From CAWDCV01 sp963728125 (GTDB taxonomy: Bacteria > Actinomycetota > Actinomycetes > CAWDCV01): DNA of 64,000 nt. The stretch lies in assembly GCA_963728125.1 (NCBI GenBank), contig CAVSIZ010000019.1, positions 124,001 to 188,000 of the forward strand. The letters are read 5' to 3'. A program made the translations under genes and the position numbers. Below, in pieces: positions 16,695 through 24,559 of this stretch (position 1 is the stretch's first letter; every line of letters starts with the position of its first letter). The notes beneath the pieces are model-generated. The model made no database searches, was not told where the DNA came from, and saw only the letters and a list, made by a program, of their open reading frames with translations.

Positions 16695-16997
16695 ATGCAG
16701 TTCACGTTCGCTGCACGAGTAATCGAGTGGCGCGGACCGTCGCCCTTCTACTACGTGCCCCTGCCCGACGAGGAGTCCGCGGACGTACGCGAGGTCGCGG
16801 CGATGGCGACTTATGGCTGGGGCGTCATTCCCGTGATCGCGCGTATCGGCGACATCGAGTTCAAGACCTCGCTGTTTCCCAAGGACGGCGGCTACCTGTT
16901 ACCGCTCAAGGATGCCGTCCGAAGGCCGCAGCAGATCACCATCGGAGATGAAGTCAGCGTCGACATGACCGTTCGACTCGATCGCGGGAGGCCGTGA
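16695..16997 (+). CDS. DUF1905 domain protein
   Basis: 100 residues covering a complete DUF1905 beta-barrel-like domain: starts MQFTFAARVIEWRGPSPFYY, with GWGVIPVIARIGDIEFKTSL and FPKDGGYLLPLKDAVRR, ending IGDEVSVDMTVRLD. Function unknown; such domains are often found alone or fused to a YdeI-like domain. It directly follows the 91-residue gene. Confidence 0.85.
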   Translation: MQFTFAARVIEWRGPSPFYYVPLPDEESADVREVAAMATYGWGVIPVIARIGDIEFKTSLFPKDGGYLLPLKDAVRRPQQITIGDEVSVDMTVRLDRGRP

Positions 16998-17011
16998 GCG
17001 ACTCATGTCAG

Positions 17012-17263
17012 CTACGACAACTCTTTAACCACCATCGCTGTATGTCGCCGAAGCGCGCCGGTAGCCTCCAGGACCCGCGATCGGTCGGTGCGGTGATTGA
17101 GCACGCTGAGCCGTCCCACGTAGCGTCCGTCGATCTGCGTGCTCGAGAGAAAGACGTGCTGCTCGGCATTGACTCGGCGGAGAACCTCGGCCATCGCGGA
17201 GTCTGCGCGAGCAGGATCGTTCCCCTTCATCCGATGCCTCGGGCGGATCGTGGGCGTGCCCAT
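17012..17263 (-). pseudogene. C-terminal remnant of a PLP-dependent decarboxylase
   Basis: Only the last part of a group II PLP decarboxylase/aminotransferase-like protein remains: AEVLRRVNAEQHVFLSSTQI followed by DGRYVGRLSVLNHRTDRSRV, the usual C-terminal pattern of that family. The catalytic domain with its lysine is absent; upstream lies the stop of the VOC gene. It begins with ATG directly after that stop and might be translated by coupling, but it cannot be an active enzyme. Confidence 0.55.
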
Positions 17264-17686
17264 TCAGCCGACGAAGATGCAGAAAGGATGCCCGGCTGGA
17301 TCGGCGAAGACGTAGAGCGGCTCGTCGTCGTCATCGCTGCGATCGAACAGCAGGGTCGCCCCCAGGTCGAGGGCTCGCTGACGCTGGATCTCGAGTTCCT
17401 CGCTGGTCTGCACGCGAGTGTCAAGGTGTGACATCTGTGGCACCTCGTCACTCGGCCACGTGGACGGACGCACGCCATCGGTCTGCTGGAAGGCCAGCTG
17501 CGGGCCGCCGAACGGATTGTGGAGGACCAGCCAGTCCTGCCCTCGACTGTCTGGTTGGTCGCCCGCCGGGGGTGCGTCGCCGTCGCGGTACTCCAGGCCG
17601 AACAGCTGCCGGTAGAACTCGGCAAGTCCACGAGCGTCTGTGGTGTCGAGCACGACTTGCACGATCTGCGGATAGGTGTCGGTCAC
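17264..17686 (-). CDS. VOC family protein (glyoxalase/bleomycin-resistance fold)
   Basis: 140 residues with two beta-alpha-beta-beta-beta modules: IVQVVLDTTDARGLAEFYRQ at the N-terminus and LYVFADPAGHPFCIFVG at the C-terminus. The metal-binding His/Glu pattern is only partly kept. Members bind metals and small molecules or act as resistance proteins; the specific role is unknown. It diverges from the GNAT gene. Confidence 0.85.
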   Translation of the reverse strand: MTDTYPQIVQVVLDTTDARGLAEFYRQLFGLEYRDGDAPPAGDQPDSRGQDWLVLHNPFGGPQLAFQQTDGVRPSTWPSDEVPQMSHLDTRVQTSEELEIQRQRALDLGATLLFDRSDDDDEPLYVFADPAGHPFCIFVG

Positions 17687-17792
17687 GAGGTCATGCTGTC
17701 ACCGAGATCCGACAGTCCGATTCTGTCTGCCTACGGCTCTAGCCGCCGTGCTCACGTCGTGTGGGCTCGGTCCCCACCTCAACGCACACACC

Positions 17793-18500
17793 GTGCACGA
17801 ACAGAACGCCGCTCGGGCTGACGCCGTCGAGGAAGCGCTGCTCGATCACATCTCTCGAGCGCCAGGTGTCGAGCGGACCGACATGGGTGACGGCTTCGTC
17901 TTCCGCACCGCGCTCGAGGACAACTCTCGCAATGGTGTGGTCTGCAGTCGGCCCAGCAGTGACGTCGAGGTCGCCGACGTTGTGTCTGGCTTCGTCGGGA
18001 CCCCTGCTCGCTGGTACGTCGGCGACGGCACCGACGCCGGCGACCTGCGCCACCGACTCGAGCAGGTCGGATGCGAGGCCGAGCGCACCGCGGTGTATAT
18101 GGTCGCCGAGCTCGCCGCTGTCCCGTGTGCTACTAGCCCAGCCGTGAGTGAGGTCACGGCTGCTGCCGACCTCGGCCATCTCGATGCGGAGGAGGCACAC
18201 CTGCTCGCGGCCGCTGGCCCTCCCCTGCGCCACTACACGATCGGCCGCTCGGCCGGAGTGACCGTGTTCGCGTGGGAGGAGGTCCTTCTCGTGGAGCACC
18301 TGGCTGTTGACCGCGCTCATCGACGACGTGGCCTCGCCGCCCAACTCATGAAGCACGCCCTCGCGGTTGCGCGCAGCGATGGCTGCACGCATGCCGTGCT
18401 CGCGCCGACCGCGGCCACCATCCCGTTCTATGAGCGTCTCGGCTTTCGCCTCGAACGCTCACGACCGGACCACTGGTACTACCTGCCAGAGTCACTGTGA
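17793..18500 (+). CDS. GNAT family N-acetyltransferase
   Basis: About 235 residues. The C-terminal half is a GNAT domain: VEHLAVDRAHRRRGLAAQLM includes the acetyl-CoA-binding RRRGLA loop, and IPFYERLGFRLERS is the closing motif. The N-terminal half (about residues 1-130) resembles a second, degenerate GNAT-like domain. The start is uncertain: GTG 17793 fits best, GTG 17748 would add 15 residues, and neither has a clear ribosome-binding site. Substrate unknown. Confidence 0.75.
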   Translation: MHEQNAARADAVEEALLDHISRAPGVERTDMGDGFVFRTALEDNSRNGVVCSRPSSDVEVADVVSGFVGTPARWYVGDGTDAGDLRHRLEQVGCEAERTAVYMVAELAAVPCATSPAVSEVTAAADLGHLDAEEAHLLAAAGPPLRHYTIGRSAGVTVFAWEEVLLVEHLAVDRAHRRRGLAAQLMKHALAVARSDGCTHAVLAPTAATIPFYERLGFRLERSRPDHWYYLPESL

Positions 18501-18513
18501 CGAAGAATGCAGC

Positions 18514-18879
18514 GTGACCTTCGACCGTGTGCACCATGTGCAACTGGCCATGCCAGCGGGGCAGGAGCACGCCGCCCGAGACTTCTACGTCGGCGTCCTC
18601 GAGATGGTCGAGATCGACAAGCCGCCCGCCCTGGCACAGCGGGGCGGCGCCTGGTTTCGCGCGGGGGGCGTCGAGCTGCATCTCGGTGTCGAGGATGATT
18701 TCCGACCGGCGCGCAAGGCTCACCCAGGACTGCTGACTCCCGACCTGGATGAGGTCGCGGCGCGCCTATCCAAGGCCGGCCACGCCGTGGAATGGGACGC
18801 GAACTTTCCCGGCTACCGCCGCTGCTACGTCAGGGATCCCTTCGGCAATCGGCTGGAGTTCCTGCAGCAACAGCGCTGA
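18514..18879 (+). CDS. VOC family protein
   Basis: 121 residues. FDRVHHVQLAMPAGQEHAAR starts the first module with a metal-binding His, and CYVRDPFGNRLEFLQQ at the end supplies the Glu ligand. GGVELHLGVEDDF lies between. This glyoxalase-like fold is often annotated as a dioxygenase or resistance protein. It starts 13 nt after the GNAT gene, so the two are likely co-transcribed. Confidence 0.85.
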   Translation: MTFDRVHHVQLAMPAGQEHAARDFYVGVLEMVEIDKPPALAQRGGAWFRAGGVELHLGVEDDFRPARKAHPGLLTPDLDEVAARLSKAGHAVEWDANFPGYRRCYVRDPFGNRLEFLQQQR

Positions 18880-18918
18880 TGTCGCGTCGCGTGGTCGCGC
18901 TCACGGTGACGCTGCTGT

Positions 18919-19704
18919 TCACCTCAGGCGGTAGCCGAGGACTGAGCTGACGTCGCCCGTCTTTGGATAGTCGCGCGGATCCCGCTCGGGCGACGCCGGG
19001 AACTCGAACAAGTCGACCATGAGCTGCATCGGGTACGTGATCGATTGCGGCACCGTTCGAATCAGGTCGTCGTCGACGTAGAAGCGGATCTCGTCGGCGT
19101 CCCAGGCTGCGGCGTACGTGTGCCAGTCGGTCGCGTCCAGGTCTGCCGGGACGCGGTCCATGTCGTCGGTCAGGCGCGGATCGTGATGTGCCTTGACGCC
19201 GATACTCAGCTCCGACGACGAGACGCCGATGGAGTCACCGAAGAGCTCGACGACGCAGATCTCGCCGGAGTCGTCGGGTGAATCCTCCTCGAAGCCGATC
19301 AGCCAGAAGGCCAGCATGATGGCGGGATCGGCGACGGCACGCAGCCGCGCTTCGACCAGTCCCGCGGACGGTGCGTACAGCTTGCGGGTCGGCTGCTCCG
19401 TGACCACGGACATTCCGTCGGTGTGCCGGTGCTGTCCCCGCGGCGAGCCGACGGGACCCGAGAAGGTGCCGGTCTGCAGGTTCGATGCCCGTAGCTCGCC
19501 GTCGCCGTCTCGCCATGGCGGCTGATCGGCATCGATGCGCAACCGCAGCCCGTGCTGCGTCAGATCGAAGCGGGCGGCCGACTGCTCCGGCGTTGTCCAT
19601 TGCGGCAGATAGTGCGCGACCCACCGCGTCGCATCGAGCTCGGTCGCGTCGAACCGCTCCTCGAACTCCAACCCGTACGCGGATCGGTCGAGGCGTGCGC
19701 TCAT
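18919..19704 (-). CDS. Glycoside hydrolase family 16-like protein with altered catalytic motif
   Basis: 261 residues of the concanavalin-like jelly-roll fold: FEERFDATELDATRWVAHYLPQ at the N-terminus (shortened here), GLVEARLRAV, then GEICVVELFG at about residues 147-156, and WHTYAAAWDADEIRFYVDD. GH16 catalysis uses ExDxxE; here both Glu are kept but the central Asp is Cys (EICVVE). There is no signal peptide, so it may be cytoplasmic. It diverges from the GH25 gene by about 40 nt. Confidence 0.78.
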   Translation of the reverse strand: MSARLDRSAYGLEFEERFDATELDATRWVAHYLPQWTTPEQSAARFDLTQHGLRLRIDADQPPWRDGDGELRASNLQTGTFSGPVGSPRGQHRHTDGMSVVTEQPTRKLYAPSAGLVEARLRAVADPAIMLAFWLIGFEEDSPDDSGEICVVELFGDSIGVSSSELSIGVKAHHDPRLTDDMDRVPADLDATDWHTYAAAWDADEIRFYVDDDLIRTVPQSITYPMQLMVDLFEFPASPERDPRDYPKTGDVSSVLGYRLR

Positions 19705-19745
19705 CGTGGCGAGGCTAGTAGCGGCGAGTGTTTAGCGTTGGGCTG

Positions 19746-20426
19746 GTGACGAGCTACAACCGGCTACTGCTTGTTGCTGTCGCGCTCGTTCTCGCAGCTG
19801 CCGGTCTGATCGTCTGGTACGGCTGGCTGCCGCACTACCGCCCGGCCATCGAGGCGAACGAGAGCTACGGAATCGACGTCTCGCACCATCAAGGCGACAT
19901 CGATTGGGCACGGGTGGCCGACGATGACATCACGTTCGCCTACATCAAGGCGACCGAGGGCGGCGACTTCGTCGATACGCAGTTCGCCGACAACTGGGAG
20001 CAGGCCGGCGCCAACGGGGTCGACCGGGGCGCGTACCACTTCTTCACGCTGTGCCGGCCGGGACTCGAGCAGGCCGAGAACTTCCTTCGAGTCATGCCGT
20101 TGGACCTCAAGGCGTTGCCGCCGGCCGTCGATCTCGAGCTCTCCGGCAACTGTTCCCAGCGTCCCGAGCGAGCGTGGGTCCTCGAGCAACTCGAGGCATT
20201 CCTCGAGCGAGTCGAGTCGGTGACCGGACAGGATGCCGTGCTGTACCTCCTCGACGACTTCGAGCAGACCTATCGCATTCGGGACGCGGTGGAACGCGAG
20301 CACTGGGAGCGGCGCATCCTCCTTCGCCCCACCGTGAAGGGCTGGTGGATGTGGCAGGTACACGCTCGCGCGGCCGTCCACGGTATCGACGGGCCGGCTG
20401 ACCTCAACGTGATGCGTAGCAACTGA
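19746..20426 (+). CDS. GH25 family lysozyme, membrane-anchored
   Basis: About 226 residues. An N-terminal membrane segment (about 5-25) precedes the GH25 domain: YGIDVSHHQGDIDWARV (active-site Asp), ITFAYIKATEGGDFVD, GAYHFF and AVDLELSG with the second acidic pair. The enzyme cuts the peptidoglycan MurNAc-GlcNAc bond. It likely acts outside the membrane. GTG 19746 is preferred; an in-frame GTG at 19728 is possible. Confidence 0.87.
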   Translation: MTSYNRLLLVAVALVLAAAGLIVWYGWLPHYRPAIEANESYGIDVSHHQGDIDWARVADDDITFAYIKATEGGDFVDTQFADNWEQAGANGVDRGAYHFFTLCRPGLEQAENFLRVMPLDLKALPPAVDLELSGNCSQRPERAWVLEQLEAFLERVESVTGQDAVLYLLDDFEQTYRIRDAVEREHWERRILLRPTVKGWWMWQVHARAAVHGIDGPADLNVMRSN

Positions 20427-20430
20427 CCCC

Positions 20431-21354
20431 TCAGCCTCGCGGGCCGCGACCGCTGCTACCCGGCTGGGTGGTGGTGTCGACTCCCACGGCGAGCGATACG
20501 GACAGGCCGCTGCTGACATCGCCGGTCACCGTGGCGAGCTGACTCGCCCCGCCGTCGTCGCTGAAGACGCCGTCGCTGTCGAGGCTGACCTGCGACAGGT
20601 TCTGCACCGAGGACTCGTATCCCTCCTGGGCATAGACCTGCGTGCTGACATCCTCCGGCAGCGCGACCTGGGAGGTGGCGAGAACGTTCGTCACGTCGGC
20701 GATGCTTCCCTCATCGGGATAGACCTCGAAGTGGATGTGTGGCCAGCGCCCGTCGTAGCAGGCCGGGAAGATGCTGGTGAACCGCACCCGCCCCTCGGCA
20801 TCGGCGACCTGTACGCCGCGCAGGTAGTTCTGGTCCTCGGCGCCGTCGGAGTACATGGAGTACCTGCCCTCGCGGTCGCAGTGCCAGACGTACACCGCCA
20901 CCCCCGCAAAGGGCGTACCGCCGTTCGCGAGGTCCTGGATCACCAGCTCGAGGTCCATGGGCACGCCTTCGGCGGTGCCGTTCGACTCGCCAAAGCTCGA
21001 GCGGATGTCGCTGCGAACGATCCCGCTCTCCTCGAGAACGTCTGGGCCGTTCGAGCCGTCGCCGGGGAATGGCCCGGCCGTCTCCTCCGGGATCTCACCG
21101 GTCGCGGTCGACCCCGCCGACGTTGCCGCAGACGAGCTCGACGAGTTCGACGAGGTGCTGCCCGTGCCGCTGCCGCACGCCGCCAATCCGACGGCAGCCA
21201 CGCCGAACCCGAGGGCCCGCAGCATCTGCCGGCGGCTCATCAGCGTCGCGACGTCGAAGCCGAGCCCCTGGTCGACGACCTCCTCGTCGGGTCGGACCAG
21301 TGGTCGTCCCTCGTACGACGCCACATGCGGGCGCCGCGTGTTCTGTCGCATCAC
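20431..21354 (-). CDS. Intradiol ring-cleavage dioxygenase-like lipoprotein (Tat signal)
   Basis: 307 residues. A twin-arginine signal MSRRQMLRALGFGVAAVGLAAC (residues about 39-60) contains a lipobox cysteine, so the mature protein is a lipoprotein exported folded. The intradiol domain keeps the iron ligands: YVWHCD region, YLRGVQ, and WPHIHFEVY with two His. True substrates of exported members are poorly known. A Ser/Gly-rich linker follows the lipobox. ATG 21354 and 21351 are equivalent candidate starts. Confidence 0.87.
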   Translation of the reverse strand: MMRQNTRRPHVASYEGRPLVRPDEEVVDQGLGFDVATLMSRRQMLRALGFGVAAVGLAACGSGTGSTSSNSSSSSAATSAGSTATGEIPEETAGPFPGDGSNGPDVLEESGIVRSDIRSSFGESNGTAEGVPMDLELVIQDLANGGTPFAGVAVYVWHCDREGRYSMYSDGAEDQNYLRGVQVADAEGRVRFTSIFPACYDGRWPHIHFEVYPDEGSIADVTNVLATSQVALPEDVSTQVYAQEGYESSVQNLSQVSLDSDGVFSDDGGASQLATVTGDVSSGLSVSLAVGVDTTTQPGSSGRGPRG

Positions 21355-21445
21355 GTTCCCCGATCACTCGATGTCTTGCCAGCACTGTGCCGGCGGACAT
21401 CGAGCCAGGGCTTTGACATGGCTGTGAGTCTGCTGTGTCGACGAC

Positions 21446-22069
21446 TCACCGCGGACGTGCTCGCTCGACCGACTGCGCGCTCGCCACATCACCACGAGCC
21501 GCGAGGCCAGCGACCACGCCATCGATATCGGCGGCGCTGCGGTTCTGGCTGAGCTTGAGCTTTGCCTCGACCCTGCTGATGACCAGTTCCATACCGACGA
21601 TCGCGCGCAGCTGCCCGGCGATGAACCTCGGGGGCGCGTCGTCCACCGACCATGAGCGCGCTTCGTGCGCCTCGTGCTCATCGGTCAAGCGCCGGACGAG
21701 CTGCTCGACCCAGGTCGCGTCGTCGTGGACGATCAGCTGGCCGTACACGTGCGCGGTCGTGTAGTTCCACGTCGGTACGACGCGCCCGTGCTCGGCTTTG
21801 GCGGCGTACCACGACGGCGTGATGTAGGCGTCCGCACGACGGACGATGACCAACGACTCCCCGAGCGCCGGCGTGGACCATTGCACGTTGTTGCGCGCCA
21901 CGTGGCCGAGCAGCGCGCCGTGCGGGCCGATGCCGGGGTCGTACACGAAGGGCAGCAGCGTTGCGAGAAGGCCAGCGGACGTGAGGGTTATCAGGTCGGC
22001 AGCGCCGGGACTGCTCAGGAGGTCGTGGACCTCCGCGTCATCGGCGGCGAAGTGGCTGGGTACGTACAC
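21446..22069 (-). CDS. PaiB-like FMN-binding protein
   Basis: 207 residues matching the PaiB/FMN-binding negative regulator family: VYVPSHFAADDAEVHDLL at the start, LLGHVARNNVQW, ITPSWYAAKAEHGRVVPTWNY and LKLSQNRSAADIDGVV. Members bind FMN and resemble pyridoxamine oxidases. The GTG at 22069 gives the standard N-terminus. It follows the TetR gene by 20 nt and is the last gene of an SRPBCC-TetR-PaiB operon. Confidence 0.85.
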   Translation of the reverse strand: MYVPSHFAADDAEVHDLLSSPGAADLITLTSAGLLATLLPFVYDPGIGPHGALLGHVARNNVQWSTPALGESLVIVRRADAYITPSWYAAKAEHGRVVPTWNYTTAHVYGQLIVHDDATWVEQLVRRLTDEHEAHEARSWSVDDAPPRFIAGQLRAIVGMELVISRVEAKLKLSQNRSAADIDGVVAGLAARGDVASAQSVERARPR

Positions 22070-22089
22070 GATCCCAGGATGCCGCTTTC

Positions 22090-22671
22090 TCAGCGCGGTC
22101 GAGCTCCCGCGAGGACGAGGTCGACGAGCGCCCGAGCCGAATCGTCGTCGGTGTCCACGCCGCAGACCGCGTTGAGGTGCATGGGGTTGACCATGGCCTG
22201 CCACAGCAGGACGGGATCGACGTCGCCGCGGATCTCGCCGGCCGCCACACCGCTGCGGATCAGCGGGATTGCCTCGGCGTAGCGGCGGGCGAAGAAGTCA
22301 CGCACGACGGTGGTGAGCGCGTCGTCACTGCCGGCGGCAGCGAACGTGGCCCGCACGGCATTGCGACCCGCCGCGCTCCGCAGTGCACGAGCCACCTGGA
22401 CGGCGAGCGACCGAAGGTCCTTCTCGGCATCTCCGGTCCTACGAATCTCGATCGTGTTCGCCGCCAGTCGATCGATGGCGGCGGCGACGAGCTGGGGCTT
22501 GGTGTCCCAGCGTCGGTAGACGGTGGTCTTGTGGACCCCGGCCCGCCGCGCCACGTCGTCGACCGTGAACAGATAGCCCTGCTCGGTGAGGAGTTGGAGC
22601 GTGACGTCAAGAATCCGCTCCTCAACCGCCGCACCCCGCTGGTGGGTGCGTCGTTCGGAGGTCGCAGTCAC
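22090..22671 (-). CDS. TetR family transcriptional regulator
   Basis: 193 residues. The DNA-binding part ILDVTLQLLTEQGYLFTVDD continues with VARRAGVHKTTVYRRWDTK (helix-turn-helix at about residues 40-58). The C-terminal ligand domain belongs to the TetR_C_16-like group. Its ATG overlaps the stop of the SRPBCC gene (ATGA). Two similar operator-like repeats lie before the operon and are likely its binding sites. Confidence 0.9.
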   Translation of the reverse strand: MTATSERRTHQRGAAVEERILDVTLQLLTEQGYLFTVDDVARRAGVHKTTVYRRWDTKPQLVAAAIDRLAANTIEIRRTGDAEKDLRSLAVQVARALRSAAGRNAVRATFAAAGSDDALTTVVRDFFARRYAEAIPLIRSGVAAGEIRGDVDPVLLWQAMVNPMHLNAVCGVDTDDDSARALVDLVLAGARPR

Positions 22672-23168
22672 GCGCTCCCCTCACGCAGAGCGTCGGCGCC
22701 ATCGGTCGCCGCGATGCGGGCCAGCGCGTCGTTCATGGCGGCAAAGCCCTTCGGGGTGTCCACGGTCAACAGCTTGCGGAAGAACGGGACGAGCAGCCCG
22801 GACAGCCGCTCGTGCTGCACGAAGCGGCTGCCACCGCCCGGTGCCGGTTCGACCGTGAACGTGTGCCGCCCGTCGAGCACCCCGGGCACGGCGATACGGC
22901 CGAGCCAGCCGAACCTCCGCCCCGGTTCGACGTCCACAACCCGTGGCGTCATGGTGCGCGGTTTCGCGTCGTCTTGTGGACGGAATTCGACGGTCAGCGT
23001 GCTGCCCATCTCGAGTGAGCCCTCGAGCCGGCGAAGGAAGGGATTCCACGTCGGGTACGCGGCAGTGTCGGTGAGTACGGCCCACACGCGCTCGGGAGCG
23101 GTAGCGATCTCTGTCGTTGCGGTGATCTCGACAGCGAAGCGGTGGCGGCTGACCTCGATCGTCGTCAT
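22668..23168 (-). CDS. SRPBCC family protein (polyketide cyclase-like)
   Basis: 166 residues with the START-like fold: EITATTEIATAPERVWAVLT, YPTWNPFLRRLEG, FGWLGRIAVPGVLDGRHTF and a long C-terminal helix. It probably binds a hydrophobic ligand. GGGAGGA precedes the ATG at 23168 with ideal spacing. First gene of the operon with the TetR and PaiB genes. Confidence 0.88.
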   Translation of the reverse strand: MTTIEVSRHRFAVEITATTEIATAPERVWAVLTDTAAYPTWNPFLRRLEGSLEMGSTLTVEFRPQDDAKPRTMTPRVVDVEPGRRFGWLGRIAVPGVLDGRHTFTVEPAPGGGSRFVQHERLSGLLVPFFRKLLTVDTPKGFAAMNDALARIAATDGADALREGSA

Positions 23169-23192
23169 GGCTTCCTCCCTTCAGTCGGCTAT

Positions 23193-23208
23193 CGCAACTC
23201 TTGTCGCG
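23193..23208. promoter_or_regulatory. TetR operator candidate 1
   Basis: CGCAACTCTTGTCGCG, 25 nt upstream of the SRPBCC start. It matches the second site at 23242 in 13 of 16 positions. Confidence 0.6.
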
Positions 23209-23241
23209 TTGCACCCAACCATAGGGGAGCCGCACCAGTAA

Positions 23242-23257
23242 CGCAACAGTTGTTGCG
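23242..23257. promoter_or_regulatory. TetR operator candidate 2
   Basis: CGCAACAGTTGTTGCG has perfect 7-bp arms around GT. It starts 49 bp from the start of the first site, so two dimers could sit on the promoter of the SRPBCC-TetR-PaiB operon. Confidence 0.65.
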
Positions 23258-23275
23258 ATGGGAGATTTCGGACGG

Positions 23276-24289
23276 CTATTGCGGTGTGAGGCGGTACATC
23301 ACGTTGTCGTTGTACGCGGTCGCCCACAGGGAGCCGTACGCCTCGAGAACGGCGCCGCCGCTTGCCTCGGGAGCTGACAGCTCCTCGAGCACGTCCAACG
23401 TCTCTGGGTCGATGCGTCGCAGGAATCGACCCTCGGCACGGACCCACACTGCCTCGGGCATCGCCGCGATGTCTCCCTGCGTCCCCGGGGCCGCGTCTGC
23501 CACTCCCGTGACCTCAGCGGACTCAGGATTGATTCTCGCCACACCGCCGCGAAAGCCCACCCAGATGGCATCGCCGGCCGCGATCCGCCGCACGTCCTCG
23601 AAGCCCGCCACCCGGGCTGTCACCTCACTGGCGTTGACGTCTACCCGCACCACCTCCGCGGTGAACGGGCAGATCGCCCAGATCTCGGTGTCCGTACCCG
23701 CGAGGTCGGTGCAGCGGGCTCCGAGCTGGATTTCGCTGTCGACGGCATCGTCCGCGATCCCCGTCAGCGTGCTGCCGTCACCGGTCAACACCCAGACACG
23801 ATCGGACATGAACGGCAAGTGCACCTGATCGAACGTCTTCACGATGGGAAGGGTCGCGACAACGGCGTTCGTTGCCGGATCGATGCGGACGATGCCGTCG
23901 CCCAGACACGACCACACCGCACTCTCGCTGGCGCCGAAGCCTTGGCACCCCTCGCCCTGTGGACCGCCGGGGATCGACGCGATCTCGGTGTTGGTTGCCG
24001 GGTCAATGCGGACAACCGTGCCCGTGGCCTTGATCACCCACAGGGAGCCGGCAGTGACGACCAAGCCATCGGGCTCCCCCGGCATGTCGAATCGGGCTTG
24101 GACGCGTGGACCGATGGGTGTGGCCTGAATGGTCGCCGGCGCAGCTGTCGGCAGTGCTGTCGCTGCAGCGGTCGTCTCGTTGGAGCCGCCGCCGGCGGCA
24201 TCGTCGTTGTCGCTACCCCCGCAGGCCGCTGCCCCCGCGCAGCACACGACAGCCAGCACACCGGAAATCACCCGCGACTGCGCCCCCAT
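23276..24289 (-). CDS. Lipoprotein with beta-propeller-like repeats
   Basis: 337 residues. The signal GVLAVVCCAGAAACGG carries a lipobox Cys (about residue 23). After a Thr/Ala-rich linker come repeats such as LWVIKATGTVVRIDPATNTE, GIVRIDPATNAVVATLP and FLRRIDPETLDVLEELS, which predict a YVTN/NHL-like propeller. Likely surface-exposed; role unknown. ATG 24289 was chosen at the signal peptide; the open frame upstream overlaps a decayed gene. Confidence 0.8.
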   Translation of the reverse strand: MGAQSRVISGVLAVVCCAGAAACGGSDNDDAAGGGSNETTAAATALPTAAPATIQATPIGPRVQARFDMPGEPDGLVVTAGSLWVIKATGTVVRIDPATNTEIASIPGGPQGEGCQGFGASESAVWSCLGDGIVRIDPATNAVVATLPIVKTFDQVHLPFMSDRVWVLTGDGSTLTGIADDAVDSEIQLGARCTDLAGTDTEIWAICPFTAEVVRVDVNASEVTARVAGFEDVRRIAAGDAIWVGFRGGVARINPESAEVTGVADAAPGTQGDIAAMPEAVWVRAEGRFLRRIDPETLDVLEELSAPEASGGAVLEAYGSLWATAYNDNVMYRLTPQ

Positions 24290-24352
24290 GGCAGCCCCTC
24301 CCGTTGCGCGAGAACGGTACTCCGACCTTCGGCGAGCCGACCGGCGAGGGCC

Positions 24353-24559
24353 CGACCCCCGACCATGGATCTGCACGACCGGCAGGATCGCTGTGTCGAC
24401 GCAGCGCTGGTACGCGGCTCGGAAGAGCATGCCGACGACATGCAGCTGGAGTTCATCGACGGCTGTGGGCACTTTCGGCACGAGGAACGTCCTGAGCACG
24501 TGCTCGAGCGGGCGCTGGCGTTCTTCGCCGAATCGACGCCAGGGCCAGCAGCGCGCTGA
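24353..24559 (+). pseudogene. C-terminal remnant of an alpha/beta hydrolase
   Basis: The plus strand encodes DLHDRQDRCV, then MQLEFIDGCGHFRHEERPEH and VLERALAFFAES. This is the usual end of an alpha/beta hydrolase, with the catalytic Asp (DRCV region) and His (GCGHF). The rest of the enzyme is missing: upstream is the start of the divergent lipoprotein gene. Its 3' part overlaps the end of the MFS gene on the other strand. Confidence 0.6.
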
